64,000 bases of DNA, from the NCBI GenBank assembly GCA_902784865.1, contig CACZWL010000009.1, positions 1 to 64,000 of the forward strand, given 5' to 3'. The notes under the pieces were generated by a model that was not told where the DNA came from, ran no database searches, and saw only the letters and a program-made list of their open reading frames with translations. A program made the translations under genes and the position numbers. This stretch comes from an uncultured Bacteroidota bacterium (GTDB taxonomy: Bacteria > Bacteroidota > Bacteroidia > Bacteroidales > P3). Positions 52,810 through 62,290 of the stretch are shown piece after piece; the stretch's first letter is position 1; every line of letters begins with the position of its first letter.

Positions 52810-53307
52810 ATGGAAAAGAGTGACATACAGCAGGAATTCATAGCGATGCTGGAGCGATGCGAGTATACGGTCTTCAAGGTGTGCTATATGTTCACCGACC
52901 GCAAGAAGGACCATGTGCGCGATCTGTTCCAAGAGGTGGTGTACAACCTGTGGCGAGGCTATGGCGACTTCCGCAGAGAGAGCCGCGAGTCGACCTGGGT
53001 GTACCGTGTGGCGCTCAACACTGCCTTGATGCACAAGCGCCGCCACCGGCGGGCGCCGGTGATGGTGACGCTCGACGAGACGACATACCGCACCCTGGCC
53101 GAGAGCGCGAAGGATGAGCTGGTGGAGCGGCTCTACGAACTGATCGACCTGCTGAAAGACGAAGACAAGGAACTGATATTCCTGTACCTCGACGGCCTTA
53201 CGGCCAAGGAGGCGGCCGAGGTGACAGGCAAGGCGGAAAGCACGGTGAAAAACCGGCTGCAGAAAATAAAACAAGAACTGAAAAAGATGAACGAAAATGA
53301 AGAGTAA
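52810..53307 (+). CDS. ECF-type RNA polymerase sigma factor (cassette 2)
   Basis: 165 residues. Region 2 at about 10-75 (DHVRDLFQEVVYNLWRGY, then STWVYRVALNTALMHKRR) and region 4 HTH at about 108-155 (LIFLYLDGLTAKEAAEVTGK then STVKNRLQKIKQEL). It belongs to the same broad group as the sigma factor at 15719. The 11-nt overlap with the next gene and the shared promoter at 52748/54566 suggest it directs both its own operon and the downstream lipoprotein operon. Confidence 0.92.
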   Translation: MEKSDIQQEFIAMLERCEYTVFKVCYMFTDRKKDHVRDLFQEVVYNLWRGYGDFRRESRESTWVYRVALNTALMHKRRHRRAPVMVTLDETTYRTLAESAKDELVERLYELIDLLKDEDKELIFLYLDGLTAKEAAEVTGKAESTVKNRLQKIKQELKKMNENEE

Positions 53308-53602
53308 AGCTACATTTGAAGAGCTCGAGGCAGCCTACCGCCGCCACAACGAGCGGATGGAGACCGTCCTTGCCGACAGGCGGCTGGCGGAGGTGCACTT
53401 CGAGGCTGGCGCGGCTGCGCCGCGGGAGCGGCTGGTGCGGCGGGTGCGCTTCGGCAGCTGGCTGCGGTCCTCGACCCTGGGTGCTGTGGCGGCCGTCGTC
53501 TTGGTGCTGCTGCTGCCGCCGATGGACGGGCGCGCCATGAGCCCCGGCGCCGACCGGGCGGCAAGCCTGGGGAAAATCAACACAATGCTTGCAGCGCTAT
53601 GA
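53297..53602 (+). CDS. Probable anti-sigma factor, short single-pass membrane protein (cassette 2)
   Basis: 101 residues. A charged helical cytoplasmic part (about 1-52, FEELEAAYRRHNERMETVLAD), one transmembrane helix (about 58-74) and a short outer tail of about 27 residues. No FecR or zinc-binding motif, so the call rests on position next to the sigma gene, overlap and topology, as in cassette 1. The stop overlaps the next ATG by 4 nt. Confidence 0.6.
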   Translation: MKSKATFEELEAAYRRHNERMETVLADRRLAEVHFEAGAAAPRERLVRRVRFGSWLRSSTLGAVAAVVLVLLLPPMDGRAMSPGADRAASLGKINTMLAAL

Positions 53603-54471
53603 GACGGCAGCTGCTCTGGGGCCTGGTCGCTTTTGCGGCCTTTGCCGCCGTGGGACTGGCGCTGAAGTACTGTCCGCGCACCGTGCCGCCGGAGGAGTGC
53701 AGCGCCGTGTACCGCCAGTATGCCGAGGCGCCGGGCGTGCGCGCCACTTTCGTCAAAGACAAGCGCATCGACGCCACGCTGCGGGTCGACGTGACGCTGC
53801 TGGAGGCCACCGACTCGGCCGGGTGGGCGCGCCTGCGGCGCGCCTTCTACGTGCTGCCGCCCGACGCCGCGCGCCACCGCCAGCTGGAGGCCGGACAGGA
53901 CTACCTGCTGACGCGCTCGGCCTTCGACTTCAACGCGCTGCACGCCGACTCGACCGTCGCGGGCTACGAGCTGGTGACGGTGTCGTACCTGGCGCAGTCG
54001 GTGAGCATCTTCCACACAGCCACGGCCGAAGAGCAGCGCCGCGTGATGCACCACAACGTGGAGCGCCTGCTGGCTACCGCCCCCACGTGCCGCGAGGACG
54101 CGGGGCCGCTCTGCCACACCGTCTGGACCCACCACTTCGCCGACAGCGTCACCCTGCCGGAGGTGGACACGGTGCTCTACTTCAACACCACCTACACGAT
54201 AGTCTTCTCCGGCGACTCGTCGGGCATCTATATTGTCAACGACGAGGAGAGCGAGTCGCAATATACCTATATGTTCACCTACGCGCTGGAACCCGACGGC
54301 AAATGCATGCTGAATATCTTGTTACCAGAGGATCTTCGCGAAGGCCCTATTGCTCACACTTCATATTCTCTTCAATACGACTCCACGGAGCAAACACTTG
54401 TCTCTAACGAGATACGCAGCGCATGGGAAGAAAAATATGGTAAGATGATATTTTACAAACAAGCTCGATAA
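53599..54471 (+). CDS. Membrane-anchored or exported protein, third gene of ECF cassette 2
   Basis: 290 residues with an N-terminal hydrophobic signal or anchor (about 4-22). Residues about 36-160 align by eye with the exported protein of cassette 1 (Y-x-x-YA motif, RVDVTLLEA, YLAQSVSIF). The C-terminal 120 residues are extra and more AT-rich from about 54310 on, which may mark a later fusion. No enzymatic motif recognised. It might sense an envelope signal for the anti-sigma protein. Ends before a strong terminator. Confidence 0.65.
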   Translation: MRRQLLWGLVAFAAFAAVGLALKYCPRTVPPEECSAVYRQYAEAPGVRATFVKDKRIDATLRVDVTLLEATDSAGWARLRRAFYVLPPDAARHRQLEAGQDYLLTRSAFDFNALHADSTVAGYELVTVSYLAQSVSIFHTATAEEQRRVMHHNVERLLATAPTCREDAGPLCHTVWTHHFADSVTLPEVDTVLYFNTTYTIVFSGDSSGIYIVNDEESESQYTYMFTYALEPDGKCMLNILLPEDLREGPIAHTSYSLQYDSTEQTLVSNEIRSAWEEKYGKMIFYKQAR

Positions 54472-54499
54472 GCCTGTACAAATAATTGAAAAACAGCAC

Positions 54500-54539
54500 A
54501 ATGTGCCACTCGGCTACCTGAGTGGCACATTATTTTTTT
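54500..54539 (+). terminator. Rho-independent terminator closing the ECF cassette 2 operon
   Basis: A perfect 12-bp stem AATGTGCCACTC / GAGTGGCACATT with an 8-nt loop and an ATTTTTTT tail. It separates the sigma operon from the lipoprotein operon, so the latter needs its own promoter. Confidence 0.92.
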
Positions 54540-54565
54540 CTCATTTTCAAAAAAAATTTTCACTT

Positions 54566-54603
54566 GGGGTAGTACTTTTTGGCACTTTTTGCATCTAATA
54601 TAT
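54566..54603 (+). promoter_or_regulatory. Putative ECF-dependent promoter of the lipoprotein operon
   Basis: GGGGTAGTACTTTTT, 10 nt, GCATCTAATATAT: identical blocks and spacing to the cassette 2 promoter. An A/T tract precedes both copies. No clean TAnnTTTGC is present here, which favours an alternative sigma factor. Confidence 0.7.
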
Positions 54604-54660
54604 ACAGAGAGCGCAAATTTTGTAAAAAAAAATATTATAAACCTTTAAAAAAAAACAATT

Positions 54661-55728
54661 ATGACAAACAAATTCAAAAGATTCTGGGCTTTCGCAGCCC
54701 TCGCAATTGCAGTCGGTACCATTGCCACCGTTGCATGCACCAAAGATCATGAGGACAGCACAATCCTCCAACACCAACAAACATCCAAAAAGGCAGACCT
54801 GCTTGAACAAATTAGGTCTGGGATGGCAACCTACTTCAACGCCTGTGACCTGGCCTATCAGAATGATTCCTCAGCCTTCCTCCGTGCATGCTACGAAGGT
54901 GATTATGAGGATTTCCTATTACTGACAGGCATCAAAGACAGCCTTGGCTGCAGCCTATGGGAAGCCATACAACAGGAATTCGAAGTTCTTGTTTCAGAGA
55001 ACGAAGACCTTCTGAATGAGGAAGGCCAATGCGCGGAATGTGAAGGAGAAGCCCTCGCCCACATAGGCAGACTGGCCTCCGCCACGGGGGGCGCAATGGC
55101 AGCCTTGGCTCCTGAGGATGTCGACAGCTCCTATCGCGCACAACTCGGGAAATGCCTTGCTAAATGCAATAAGTATTACAATCCTGACAAGAAAACACTA
55201 TGCATCTACGCATGCTATGGTGTAAAAGAACAGCTGCAATCGTATACCACCAAGATTCTTTCGTACGTAGCGGAATTCAATGTTGCATGCAACATCGCCT
55301 ATGAGAAAGACTCTGTTGCTCTTTTAGCGGCATGCGAAAAGGGGGAAACAATGTCATTAATGTCAATGACAGGAACCTCCCAACAGTTCATCAATGAGTT
55401 TCAGTCAGCAGCCATGAAGGGGCTCCGCTTTCTCAACGACCTGCAAATCGATGACGATGAGCCTACGGGCGAACCCTGCAGCGAGTGCCAAGAAGATGCC
55501 CTCCTGCCACTAGCGCGACAGCTCGTTGGCACACATGGACATCTGCCGGCAAGATTCGATGACTACTTCTGCCCGACAAACAACTGGCAATGCATAAAAC
55601 ACTGCTTTGGTCAAGCTGGGGATGATATGCTTCAATCAATCTCGTGCCTGGCCGCATGTCAAAACTACCTATACTGGAAAGCCGAAGGCCTTGTCGCTGA
55701 CTATGTCGACAACTGGTGGGGATTCTAA
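54661..55728 (+). CDS. Cys-rich lipoprotein with internally duplicated domain
   Basis: 355 residues. Lipobox in TVACTKD, with the acidic/Lys residues after the Cys that favour surface export in Bacteroidota. Two related halves: CDLAYQNDSSAFLRAC with CAECEGEAL, and CNIAYEKDSVALLAAC with CSECQEDALLPLA. Each half has the pattern C-x2-AY-x5-(A)-x3-C, then a TG-x motif, then CxxC. The 56310 product has one copy. I know no family for it. First gene of the putative ECF-controlled operon. Lower GC than its neighbours. Confidence 0.75.
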   Translation: MTNKFKRFWAFAALAIAVGTIATVACTKDHEDSTILQHQQTSKKADLLEQIRSGMATYFNACDLAYQNDSSAFLRACYEGDYEDFLLLTGIKDSLGCSLWEAIQQEFEVLVSENEDLLNEEGQCAECEGEALAHIGRLASATGGAMAALAPEDVDSSYRAQLGKCLAKCNKYYNPDKKTLCIYACYGVKEQLQSYTTKILSYVAEFNVACNIAYEKDSVALLAACEKGETMSLMSMTGTSQQFINEFQSAAMKGLRFLNDLQIDDDEPTGEPCSECQEDALLPLARQLVGTHGHLPARFDDYFCPTNNWQCIKHCFGQAGDDMLQSISCLAACQNYLYWKAEGLVADYVDNWWGF

Positions 55729-55785
55729 GCTCCACTCCTGGAAAAATACCCTTATCTAATGTTAAATATAAAAAATAAAACAACA

Positions 55786-56232
55786 ATGAAAAAGACAGAA
55801 AGATTACTGCAAACAGCCCTCAGTCTCACGCTACTCATGCTCTTCTGTGCCTGCAGCAAGGATGACGACCCTGTACCCGCCGCCACTGCTGCCGAAGAAC
55901 AATTCCTACTGACGGGAACCGTATGGGAAAGCACGAACGATTACTACGAGCCTATATTTGGGGAGGACCTGGTGTTTGAGAATCGATATGAATTCACGAC
56001 AGACAGCTCAGGAACAGTGCGCCAAATCCTCAAAAGCACTTATGGGGTCGACACATCATGGTTCACCCTTCGGTACACCTGGGACGGCAAATCCACTGGC
56101 CAAGCCTGGCCCACAAACAGCCAAGGACAGGAGCTTTCGGAAGCAACCATGGAATACAATCCGCAGGAGCAAACACTGGTCATTGGTGGTGCAAACTACT
56201 TATTTGACAAAATATGCTATCGCACCAACTGA
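55786..56232 (+). CDS. Small lipoprotein with GTxW-type domain
   Basis: 148 residues. Lipobox FCACSKDDD; the CSKDDD after cleavage resembles the surface-export signal of Bacteroidota lipoproteins. The mature part begins LLTGTVWES and continues in beta strands (YEFTTDSSGTV), like the domains of the four tandem lipoproteins further down. An alternative ATG nine codons upstream lacks a proper signal start. Function unknown; lipocalin-like fold possible. Confidence 0.75.
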   Translation: MKKTERLLQTALSLTLLMLFCACSKDDDPVPAATAAEEQFLLTGTVWESTNDYYEPIFGEDLVFENRYEFTTDSSGTVRQILKSTYGVDTSWFTLRYTWDGKSTGQAWPTNSQGQELSEATMEYNPQEQTLVIGGANYLFDKICYRTN

Positions 56233-56309
56233 GCCATCAGTAGCTGCTTAAAATTATTGATAACCTTAAAAAATAAAACACAATGTTAAACCACAAAAAA
56301 ACAATCAAC

Positions 56310-56960
56310 ATGAAAAAAATCCATTTAGTAGCAATTTCGTTTGCTTTTGCCGCCGCCGTGGCCGGCACCTTCATCGCCTGCACCAAGGAGGCCGAACCCG
56401 CAACCCCGCTCATGTCGAAGAGCATTGCCGCCGACGAGGCCCAGCTCGACGAAATGTTCCGCTCCTTCTGGGCGCACTGCGACTATGCATACGAGGAGAA
56501 GCACGAGGCATTCTTCGAGGTCTGCAGGGAAGAGGATATGGACGGATTCCTTGACGTGACAGGCCTGCAAAGGGACTTTATCAGACAGATGACATCAATT
56601 GCCAACGGCATCATCGAAGAGAGATTGCGAGAGGATCCAAACTTACTGGATGACGTGGAGGTCTGCGAAACCTGCGGCAAAGCCAGCCTGCAGGACATCT
56701 ACTACAACATCGCCGAAATCAATACCTTGAGAAAAGGCATTCTGGACAAGGATCCCGGCTATGCCGACTCGGTTGTGGTAACTATGCCCCCATTCTTGAA
56801 TCCATGTGAATATTATTGTTACTTAGCGGGAGGAAACTTTGAAGAACAATACAAATGCTACCTCTTGTGCCTGCTCCGTTCCCAAGCAGAAAAGTTAAGG
56901 AATCTAGATGACAATCTTCACGGATTGCAGAGCGGAGTAAAGGATGATTACAAACCCTGA
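56310..56960 (+). CDS. Cys-rich lipoprotein, single-domain relative of the 54661 product
   Basis: 216 residues. Lipobox FIACTKEAE. Contains CDYAYEEKHEAFFEVC, a following FLDVTGL and CETCGKASLQ, matching the repeated pattern of the 54661 protein, then a second Cys cluster near the end (CEYYCY, CYLLC). ATG at 56310 chosen to give a proper signal peptide; an ATG nine codons earlier is less suitable. Co-directional and probably in one operon with its neighbours. Confidence 0.75.
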   Translation: MKKIHLVAISFAFAAAVAGTFIACTKEAEPATPLMSKSIAADEAQLDEMFRSFWAHCDYAYEEKHEAFFEVCREEDMDGFLDVTGLQRDFIRQMTSIANGIIEERLREDPNLLDDVEVCETCGKASLQDIYYNIAEINTLRKGILDKDPGYADSVVVTMPPFLNPCEYYCYLAGGNFEEQYKCYLLCLLRSQAEKLRNLDDNLHGLQSGVKDDYKP

Positions 56961-56972
56961 AAAAACAAAGCG

Positions 56973-58128
<1,156 letters not shown>

Positions 58129-58149
58129 TCACCTAAAAAAGCTACAGCG

Positions 58150-58701
58150 ATGAAAACGAACAGACTTTCAGTACTGGCCTTGGCGGCAGCATTGCTGCTG
58201 CCCCTCTGGGCCTGCGAACGGGACGAGCCTGTCACCCCCGCCGACGTCGGCGGGGGCGGCAGCCCGGCGGTGGAGGAACCCACTCCAACCCCCGAACCTG
58301 AGCCCAACCCCGAACCTGAGCCCAACCCCGAACCTGAGCCCGAACCCATCCCCGAGCCTGACCCCATGGTTGTCTCCATGGCAGGCACTATGTGGAGATG
58401 CGAAGTGCATTTTTTCTGGTTACCCGAAAAAAGTTATACTATTGACTATTGGACCTTTGAGACGGACAGCACAGTGACGTGGCTTGTGGAAGACTACTAT
58501 AGTGGGATATTCTGGCGTGACTCCACATTCAATCTGACCTATTGGTTTGACTCGGACTCGTTGGTTGGCGAAATCTATGAACCTTCTAAAGCATGGTTCA
58601 GGTTCGTGTACGACACGGCAGCCGACGAACTCTTGCAGTACCGCGTTGGGAGCAATGGCAAGTGGATACTACAGGCCGCACGCTTCTACAGAGTTTATTA
58701 A
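58150..58701 (+). CDS. Tandem lipoprotein C with Pro-Glu linker and GTxW domain
   Basis: 183 residues. N-terminal DNA nearly identical to copy A. The linker uses EPNPEPEPNPEP units; the domain starts MAGTMWRCEV with [12 protein letters not shown] and [13 protein letters not shown]. It follows B by 21 nt. Confidence 0.85.
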   Translation: MKTNRLSVLALAAALLLPLWACERDEPVTPADVGGGGSPAVEEPTPTPEPEPNPEPEPNPEPEPEPIPEPDPMVVSMAGTMWRCEVHFFWLPEKSYTIDYWTFETDSTVTWLVEDYYSGIFWRDSTFNLTYWFDSDSLVGEIYEPSKAWFRFVYDTAADELLQYRVGSNGKWILQAARFYRVY

Positions 58702-58777
58702 TCACCCACAAAAATCCAAACCTCAAATTTTTGTAAAATTCATATTATAAACATTGTAACCCCCAAAAACCACAGCA

Positions 58778-59266
58778 ATGAAAACGAACAGATTCTTAGT
58801 ACTGGCCTTGGCTGCGGCACTGCTGCCCCTCTGGGCCTGCGAACGCGAAGAGGTAACGCCCCCCACTGGCGGCAGCGGCGGCCCACAAGTGGAAGAGCCT
58901 ATCAACCCCGAGCCCGAACCCGAGCCCGAGCCCGAACCCGACACGGTGTCGCTTGTCGGCACGGTGTGGAAGAGCTTCTCTACCTTCGACTTCATGGGGT
59001 ACCATATAGAAGATCGTGATACCTGGACATTTACAACCGATGATGTTATATGGCACATGATTACAATCGTCAACGGACACACCTCTGTAGATACCGTGGA
59101 ACACTTCCCGTATAGATTCAACGGGCATACGCTGGAAGGGGAGATATATAGGGATGGGCTGACAGACCGCATCGTCTATGACACGGCGGCAAACGTACTT
59201 ATTCCCTACTATAAAGAGAATGGAGTATGGGTTGAAGGGTCTCCATACCTCTACCCTGCGGAGTAA
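58778..59266 (+). CDS. Tandem lipoprotein D, diverged copy
   Basis: 162 residues. Same start (MKTNRFLVLALAAALLPLWAC) but the next segment differs (EREEVTPPTGGSGGPQVEEP). The linker is shorter (about 12 residues of EPEPEP) and the domain more divergent (LVGTVWKSF, DTWTFTTDD). Last gene of the operon; a GC-rich palindrome and a terminator follow. Confidence 0.85.
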   Translation: MKTNRFLVLALAAALLPLWACEREEVTPPTGGSGGPQVEEPINPEPEPEPEPEPDTVSLVGTVWKSFSTFDFMGYHIEDRDTWTFTTDDVIWHMITIVNGHTSVDTVEHFPYRFNGHTLEGEIYRDGLTDRIVYDTAANVLIPYYKENGVWVEGSPYLYPAE

Positions 59267-59287
59267 CCTATCCCACTGACGGCAACA

Positions 59288-59321
59288 GTTTCCGGGCGGC
59301 GGCGCGCCGCCGCCCGGAAAC
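59288..59321. repeat. 34-nt perfect GC-rich palindrome after the lipoprotein operon
   Basis: Arms of 17 nt, GTTTCCGGGCGGCGGCG and its exact complement, with no loop. It lies 22 nt after the last stop and lacks a T tract, so it may stabilise the mRNA 3' end or be a REP-like unit. Confidence 0.75.
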
Positions 59322-59368
59322 TCCGCCAGCCGCCGATGCAGCCCCCTTGGCCGCCCCATCCGCTCCAG

Positions 59369-59404
59369 CCCCCCCGGCGTCACACAAGGGGGGGCTATTT
59401 TTGG
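59369..59404 (+). terminator. Probable terminator of the lipoprotein operon
   Basis: AGCCCCCC and GGGGGGCT arms around a 13-nt loop, followed by ATTTTT. The rest of the 59267-59642 gap is GC-rich and holds the promoter region of the next gene; a near-consensus TTACTTTGC lies at about 59602-59610. No gene seen. Confidence 0.65.
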
Positions 59405-59642
59405 CGAAAGGGCGACCTGCGACAGGCCGTTTGGGGCTCCGCGACGCGGCGGGCGCCCTCGGCCGACGCCACAGGCGGCAGGCTTTTTCATTCGAACACA
59501 ATATATTGTTATACAACACTTTGCGTGTTGTTTGACACCCTAGGTACCGGCCAAAATCGCAACTTTAACATAAAAAATTGCCGCCGTTTAAGATTTTTTT
59601 TGTTACTTTGCATTTTGTTTTAACGCGAAAATTACAGAATTT

Positions 59643-60836
59643 ATGATGAAGCCGCTACAGAAAAAACTGTCCCAGTACACGGTGCCTCAGGAGACCAAGG
59701 CCATGGGCATCTACCCCTACTTCACTCCCATCACTTCGGAGCAGAACACGGAGGTGTACGTCCAAGGCCACGAGGGCAAGGTGCTGATGTTCGGCAGCAA
59801 CAGCTACCTGGGTCTGACCAACGACCCGCGCCTGAAGGAGGCCGCCAAGCGCGCCATCGACAAGTACGGCACGGGCTGCGCCGGCTCGCCGTTCCTCAAC
59901 GGCACCCTCGACATCCACGTGCAGCTGCAGGACGAGCTGGCCGCGTTCCTCGGCAAGGACGATGTGATGCTTTTCTCTGCCGGCTTCCTCGCCAACAGCG
60001 GCGTCATTCCCGACGTGGTGGGCCGCGGCGACTACCTTTTCTACGACGAGCGGGTGCACGCTTCGATTATGGAGGGCAAGCTCATCACCTTCGCCAACAC
60101 GCAGAAATACCGCCACAACGACATGGCCGACCTGGAGCGGGTGCTTCAGAAGGCGCCCCTCGACGCGTCGAAGCTGGTGGTGACCGACGGGGTCTTCTCG
60201 ATGGAGGGCGACGTGGCGCAGGTGGACCAGATGGTGGCTATCTGCGACCGCTACAACGCCACCCTGATGGTCGACGAGGCCCACGGCCTCGGCGTCTTCG
60301 GCCGCGAAGGCCGCGGCACCTGCGACCACTTCGGCATGCTGCCCAACGTCGAACTGATCATGGGCACCTTCAGCAAGAGCCTCGCCTCGGTGGGCGGCTT
60401 CATTGCCGCCGACAAAGATACCATCAACTGGATGAAGCACTCGGTGCGCCCCTATATCTTCACCGCCAGCATCACGCCGGCCAGCACGGCCTCGGTCCTC
60501 GAGGCGCTGCGCATCATGCGCTCCGAGCCCGAGCGCAACACCGCCCTCTGGGAGAACCAGCGCTATGCCCTGAAGGCCTTCAAGGACCTCGGCTTCGAGG
60601 TGGGCAACACCCAGACGCCCATCATCCCGCTCTTCATCCGCGACAACATCAAGACCTTCACCATCACCCACCACCTCCTCGAGGACGGTGTCTTCGTCAC
60701 CCCCGTCATCGCCCCGGCCGTGCCCAGCGACGAGACCCTCATCCGCGTGGCCCTCATGGCTACCCATACCCACGAGCAGATCGACACCGCCGTCGACAAG
60801 ATCCACAAAGTCTTCAAGCAGCTCGGCGTGCTCTGA
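59643..60836 (+). CDS. spt: Serine palmitoyltransferase
   Basis: 397 residues. PLP-dependent alpha-oxoamine synthase: YGTGCAGSPFLNGTLDIH, DEAHGLGVFG (D211, H214) and the PLP lysine K245 in GTFSKSLASVGGF. The GxGCAGSxFLNGTLDIH form is that of bacterial serine palmitoyltransferases rather than 2-amino-3-ketobutyrate ligase. It condenses serine with a long acyl-CoA, the first step of sphingolipid synthesis, a trait of many Bacteroidales. The divergent GNAT-like gene beyond the repeat may belong to the same pathway. Confidence 0.88.
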   Translation: MMKPLQKKLSQYTVPQETKAMGIYPYFTPITSEQNTEVYVQGHEGKVLMFGSNSYLGLTNDPRLKEAAKRAIDKYGTGCAGSPFLNGTLDIHVQLQDELAAFLGKDDVMLFSAGFLANSGVIPDVVGRGDYLFYDERVHASIMEGKLITFANTQKYRHNDMADLERVLQKAPLDASKLVVTDGVFSMEGDVAQVDQMVAICDRYNATLMVDEAHGLGVFGREGRGTCDHFGMLPNVELIMGTFSKSLASVGGFIAADKDTINWMKHSVRPYIFTASITPASTASVLEALRIMRSEPERNTALWENQRYALKAFKDLGFEVGNTQTPIIPLFIRDNIKTFTITHHLLEDGVFVTPVIAPAVPSDETLIRVALMATHTHEQIDTAVDKIHKVFKQLGVL

Positions 60837-60872
60837 GGGGCATGCCGTCAGGCGAATGGCGGCGGCTGTGTG

Positions 60873-60953
60873 TTCCCATCATTTCCCACCGGTGGGAAAT
60901 GATGGGAAAGAGTCGAACTATTCACCTACCAGATACCTACCATTCACCTAGAG
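60873..60953 (+). repeat. 36-nt perfect palindrome plus CTACC tail (family R4, copy 2)
   Basis: 60873-60908 is a perfect palindrome with 18-nt arms centred on CACCGGTG. GAGTCGAACTATTCACCTACC and further ATACCTACC units come next, ending CACCTAGAG. The tail is the same as in copy 1 at 6262-6348 and closely resembles the tail of family R1. It lies in the 137-nt convergent gap after spt. Confidence 0.8.
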
Positions 60954-60973
60954 GGCGCCTTGCCGTCAGGAGG

Positions 60974-62095
60974 TCAGATTTTCTTGCCGAAGACGGCGCG
61001 CTGCATCAGGGGGGTGACGTTGTACTGCGCTTCCCACACCTTGACGGCTTCGTTGCCGATGATCTGCGGGTTGGTGTAGGCGGTGTGGACGTGGTGCTCG
61101 ATGGCTTTGAGGTTCATCTCGCTGTAGTAGATGCTGTGTACGCCGCGCTTCTGCCAGTCGGGGTGGACGCCGTTGAGCAGCAGGTCGATGGTGTCGAACT
61201 TCTTCAGTGCGCGCAGCAGGTACCACCAGCCGAAGGGGAAGAGCCTGCCGCGAGCTTTCTTGTAGGCCGCCGAGAGGTCGGGCACCGACAGGCCGAAGGC
61301 GATGAGATTGTCCTCGCTGTCCACAATAAAATGGCAGAAGTCCAGGTTGATGAAGGGGAAGTACTGCTCGATGTAGACGTCGATTTCCTTTTCGGTGAGG
61401 GGCACGAAGTCGTAGAGGTCCTTGAAGGAGTCGTTCAGCGTGTGGAAGAACTTGGTGGCGTAGGGGTATATCTCCTTGCGGTTCTTGGGTTTGAGGAGGG
61501 TGAGGTGGTATTTTTCCATGATGAGGCCGTTGAGGCGCGCCACCTTGTCGGGCACGGGCTGGCTGGCGGGCATGACGTACTGCTGCCATCGGCACTTGAT
61601 GTCGTAGCCCGCGCGCTCGATGAAGCGTATGTAGTACTCCGGATTGTAGAGGGTCGACATATTCTGGCGGGCGTCGAAGTTGTCGATGGCCCAGCACTCT
61701 TTGTCGAGGTCGGTGAAGCCGAAGGGGCCTTCGATCTCGTCCATGCCGTGGCGCCGGCCGTAGTCCACCACCTTGTCGAGCAGGGCGAGGAAGACGTCGT
61801 AGTCCTCCACGAAGTCGAACCACCCGAAGCGCACGGCGCGCTTGTTCCAGTGCTCGTTGATGGTGCGGTTGATGATGGCCGCCACACGGCCTACCACCTT
61901 GCCGCCCCTACGGGCCAGGAAGAGCTCGCGCGAGCAATGCTCCAACGAGGGGTTCTTGTCGGTCAGCAGCTTGCGCTCTTCGCTGTCGAGCGGCGGTATG
62001 TAGCTCGGCACATCCTTGAACAGGCGGTTGGGAAACGCTATGAACTTCTTCAGGTCGCCGCGGCTCGCGACGGGGGTGATGACTATATCGGACAT
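60974..62095 (-). CDS. GNAT-like acyltransferase family protein
   Basis: 373 residues. An N-terminal GNAT-type half with RELFLARRGGKVVGRVAAIIN and GFTDLDKECWAIDNF, and a C-terminal half with VHPDWQKRGVHSIYYSEM. Genes of this family are frequent in Bacteroidota, and GNAT-fold ceramide synthases are known from other bacterial sphingolipid pathways. Its place opposite spt makes a sphingolipid N-acylation role a reasonable but unproven guess. The ATG at 62095 follows the promoter at 62184-62192. Confidence 0.75.
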   Translation of the reverse strand: MSDIVITPVASRGDLKKFIAFPNRLFKDVPSYIPPLDSEERKLLTDKNPSLEHCSRELFLARRGGKVVGRVAAIINRTINEHWNKRAVRFGWFDFVEDYDVFLALLDKVVDYGRRHGMDEIEGPFGFTDLDKECWAIDNFDARQNMSTLYNPEYYIRFIERAGYDIKCRWQQYVMPASQPVPDKVARLNGLIMEKYHLTLLKPKNRKEIYPYATKFFHTLNDSFKDLYDFVPLTEKEIDVYIEQYFPFINLDFCHFIVDSEDNLIAFGLSVPDLSAAYKKARGRLFPFGWWYLLRALKKFDTIDLLLNGVHPDWQKRGVHSIYYSEMNLKAIEHHVHTAYTNPQIIGNEAVKVWEAQYNVTPLMQRAVFGKKI

Positions 62096-62183
62096 ACTGT
62101 TGCCGTTTGGTTGGATTGTTTGTGCTTGATAATCTGTGTTTTGCGCCGTCCACAAGCCACCCTCGCGGCCGTGGATTGGCAAT

Positions 62184-62192
62184 GCAAATATA
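62184..62192 (-). promoter_or_regulatory. -7 promoter element for the GNAT-like gene
   Basis: The minus strand reads TATATTTGC. Confidence 0.75.
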
Positions 62193-62256
62193 CGAAGAAA
62201 ATCGTACAATGCAAGCACTTTTCAAGAAAAAAAATGCTGGGAAAGGAAAAAAGTAG

Positions 62257-62265
62257 TATCTTTGC
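62257..62265 (+). promoter_or_regulatory. -7 promoter element for the RAYT gene
   Basis: Reads TATCTTTGC, 26 nt before the ATG at 62291; divergent from the GNAT-like promoter. Confidence 0.75.
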
Positions 62266-62290
62266 AAACTCAAACCTTCGTCCGCAACCC

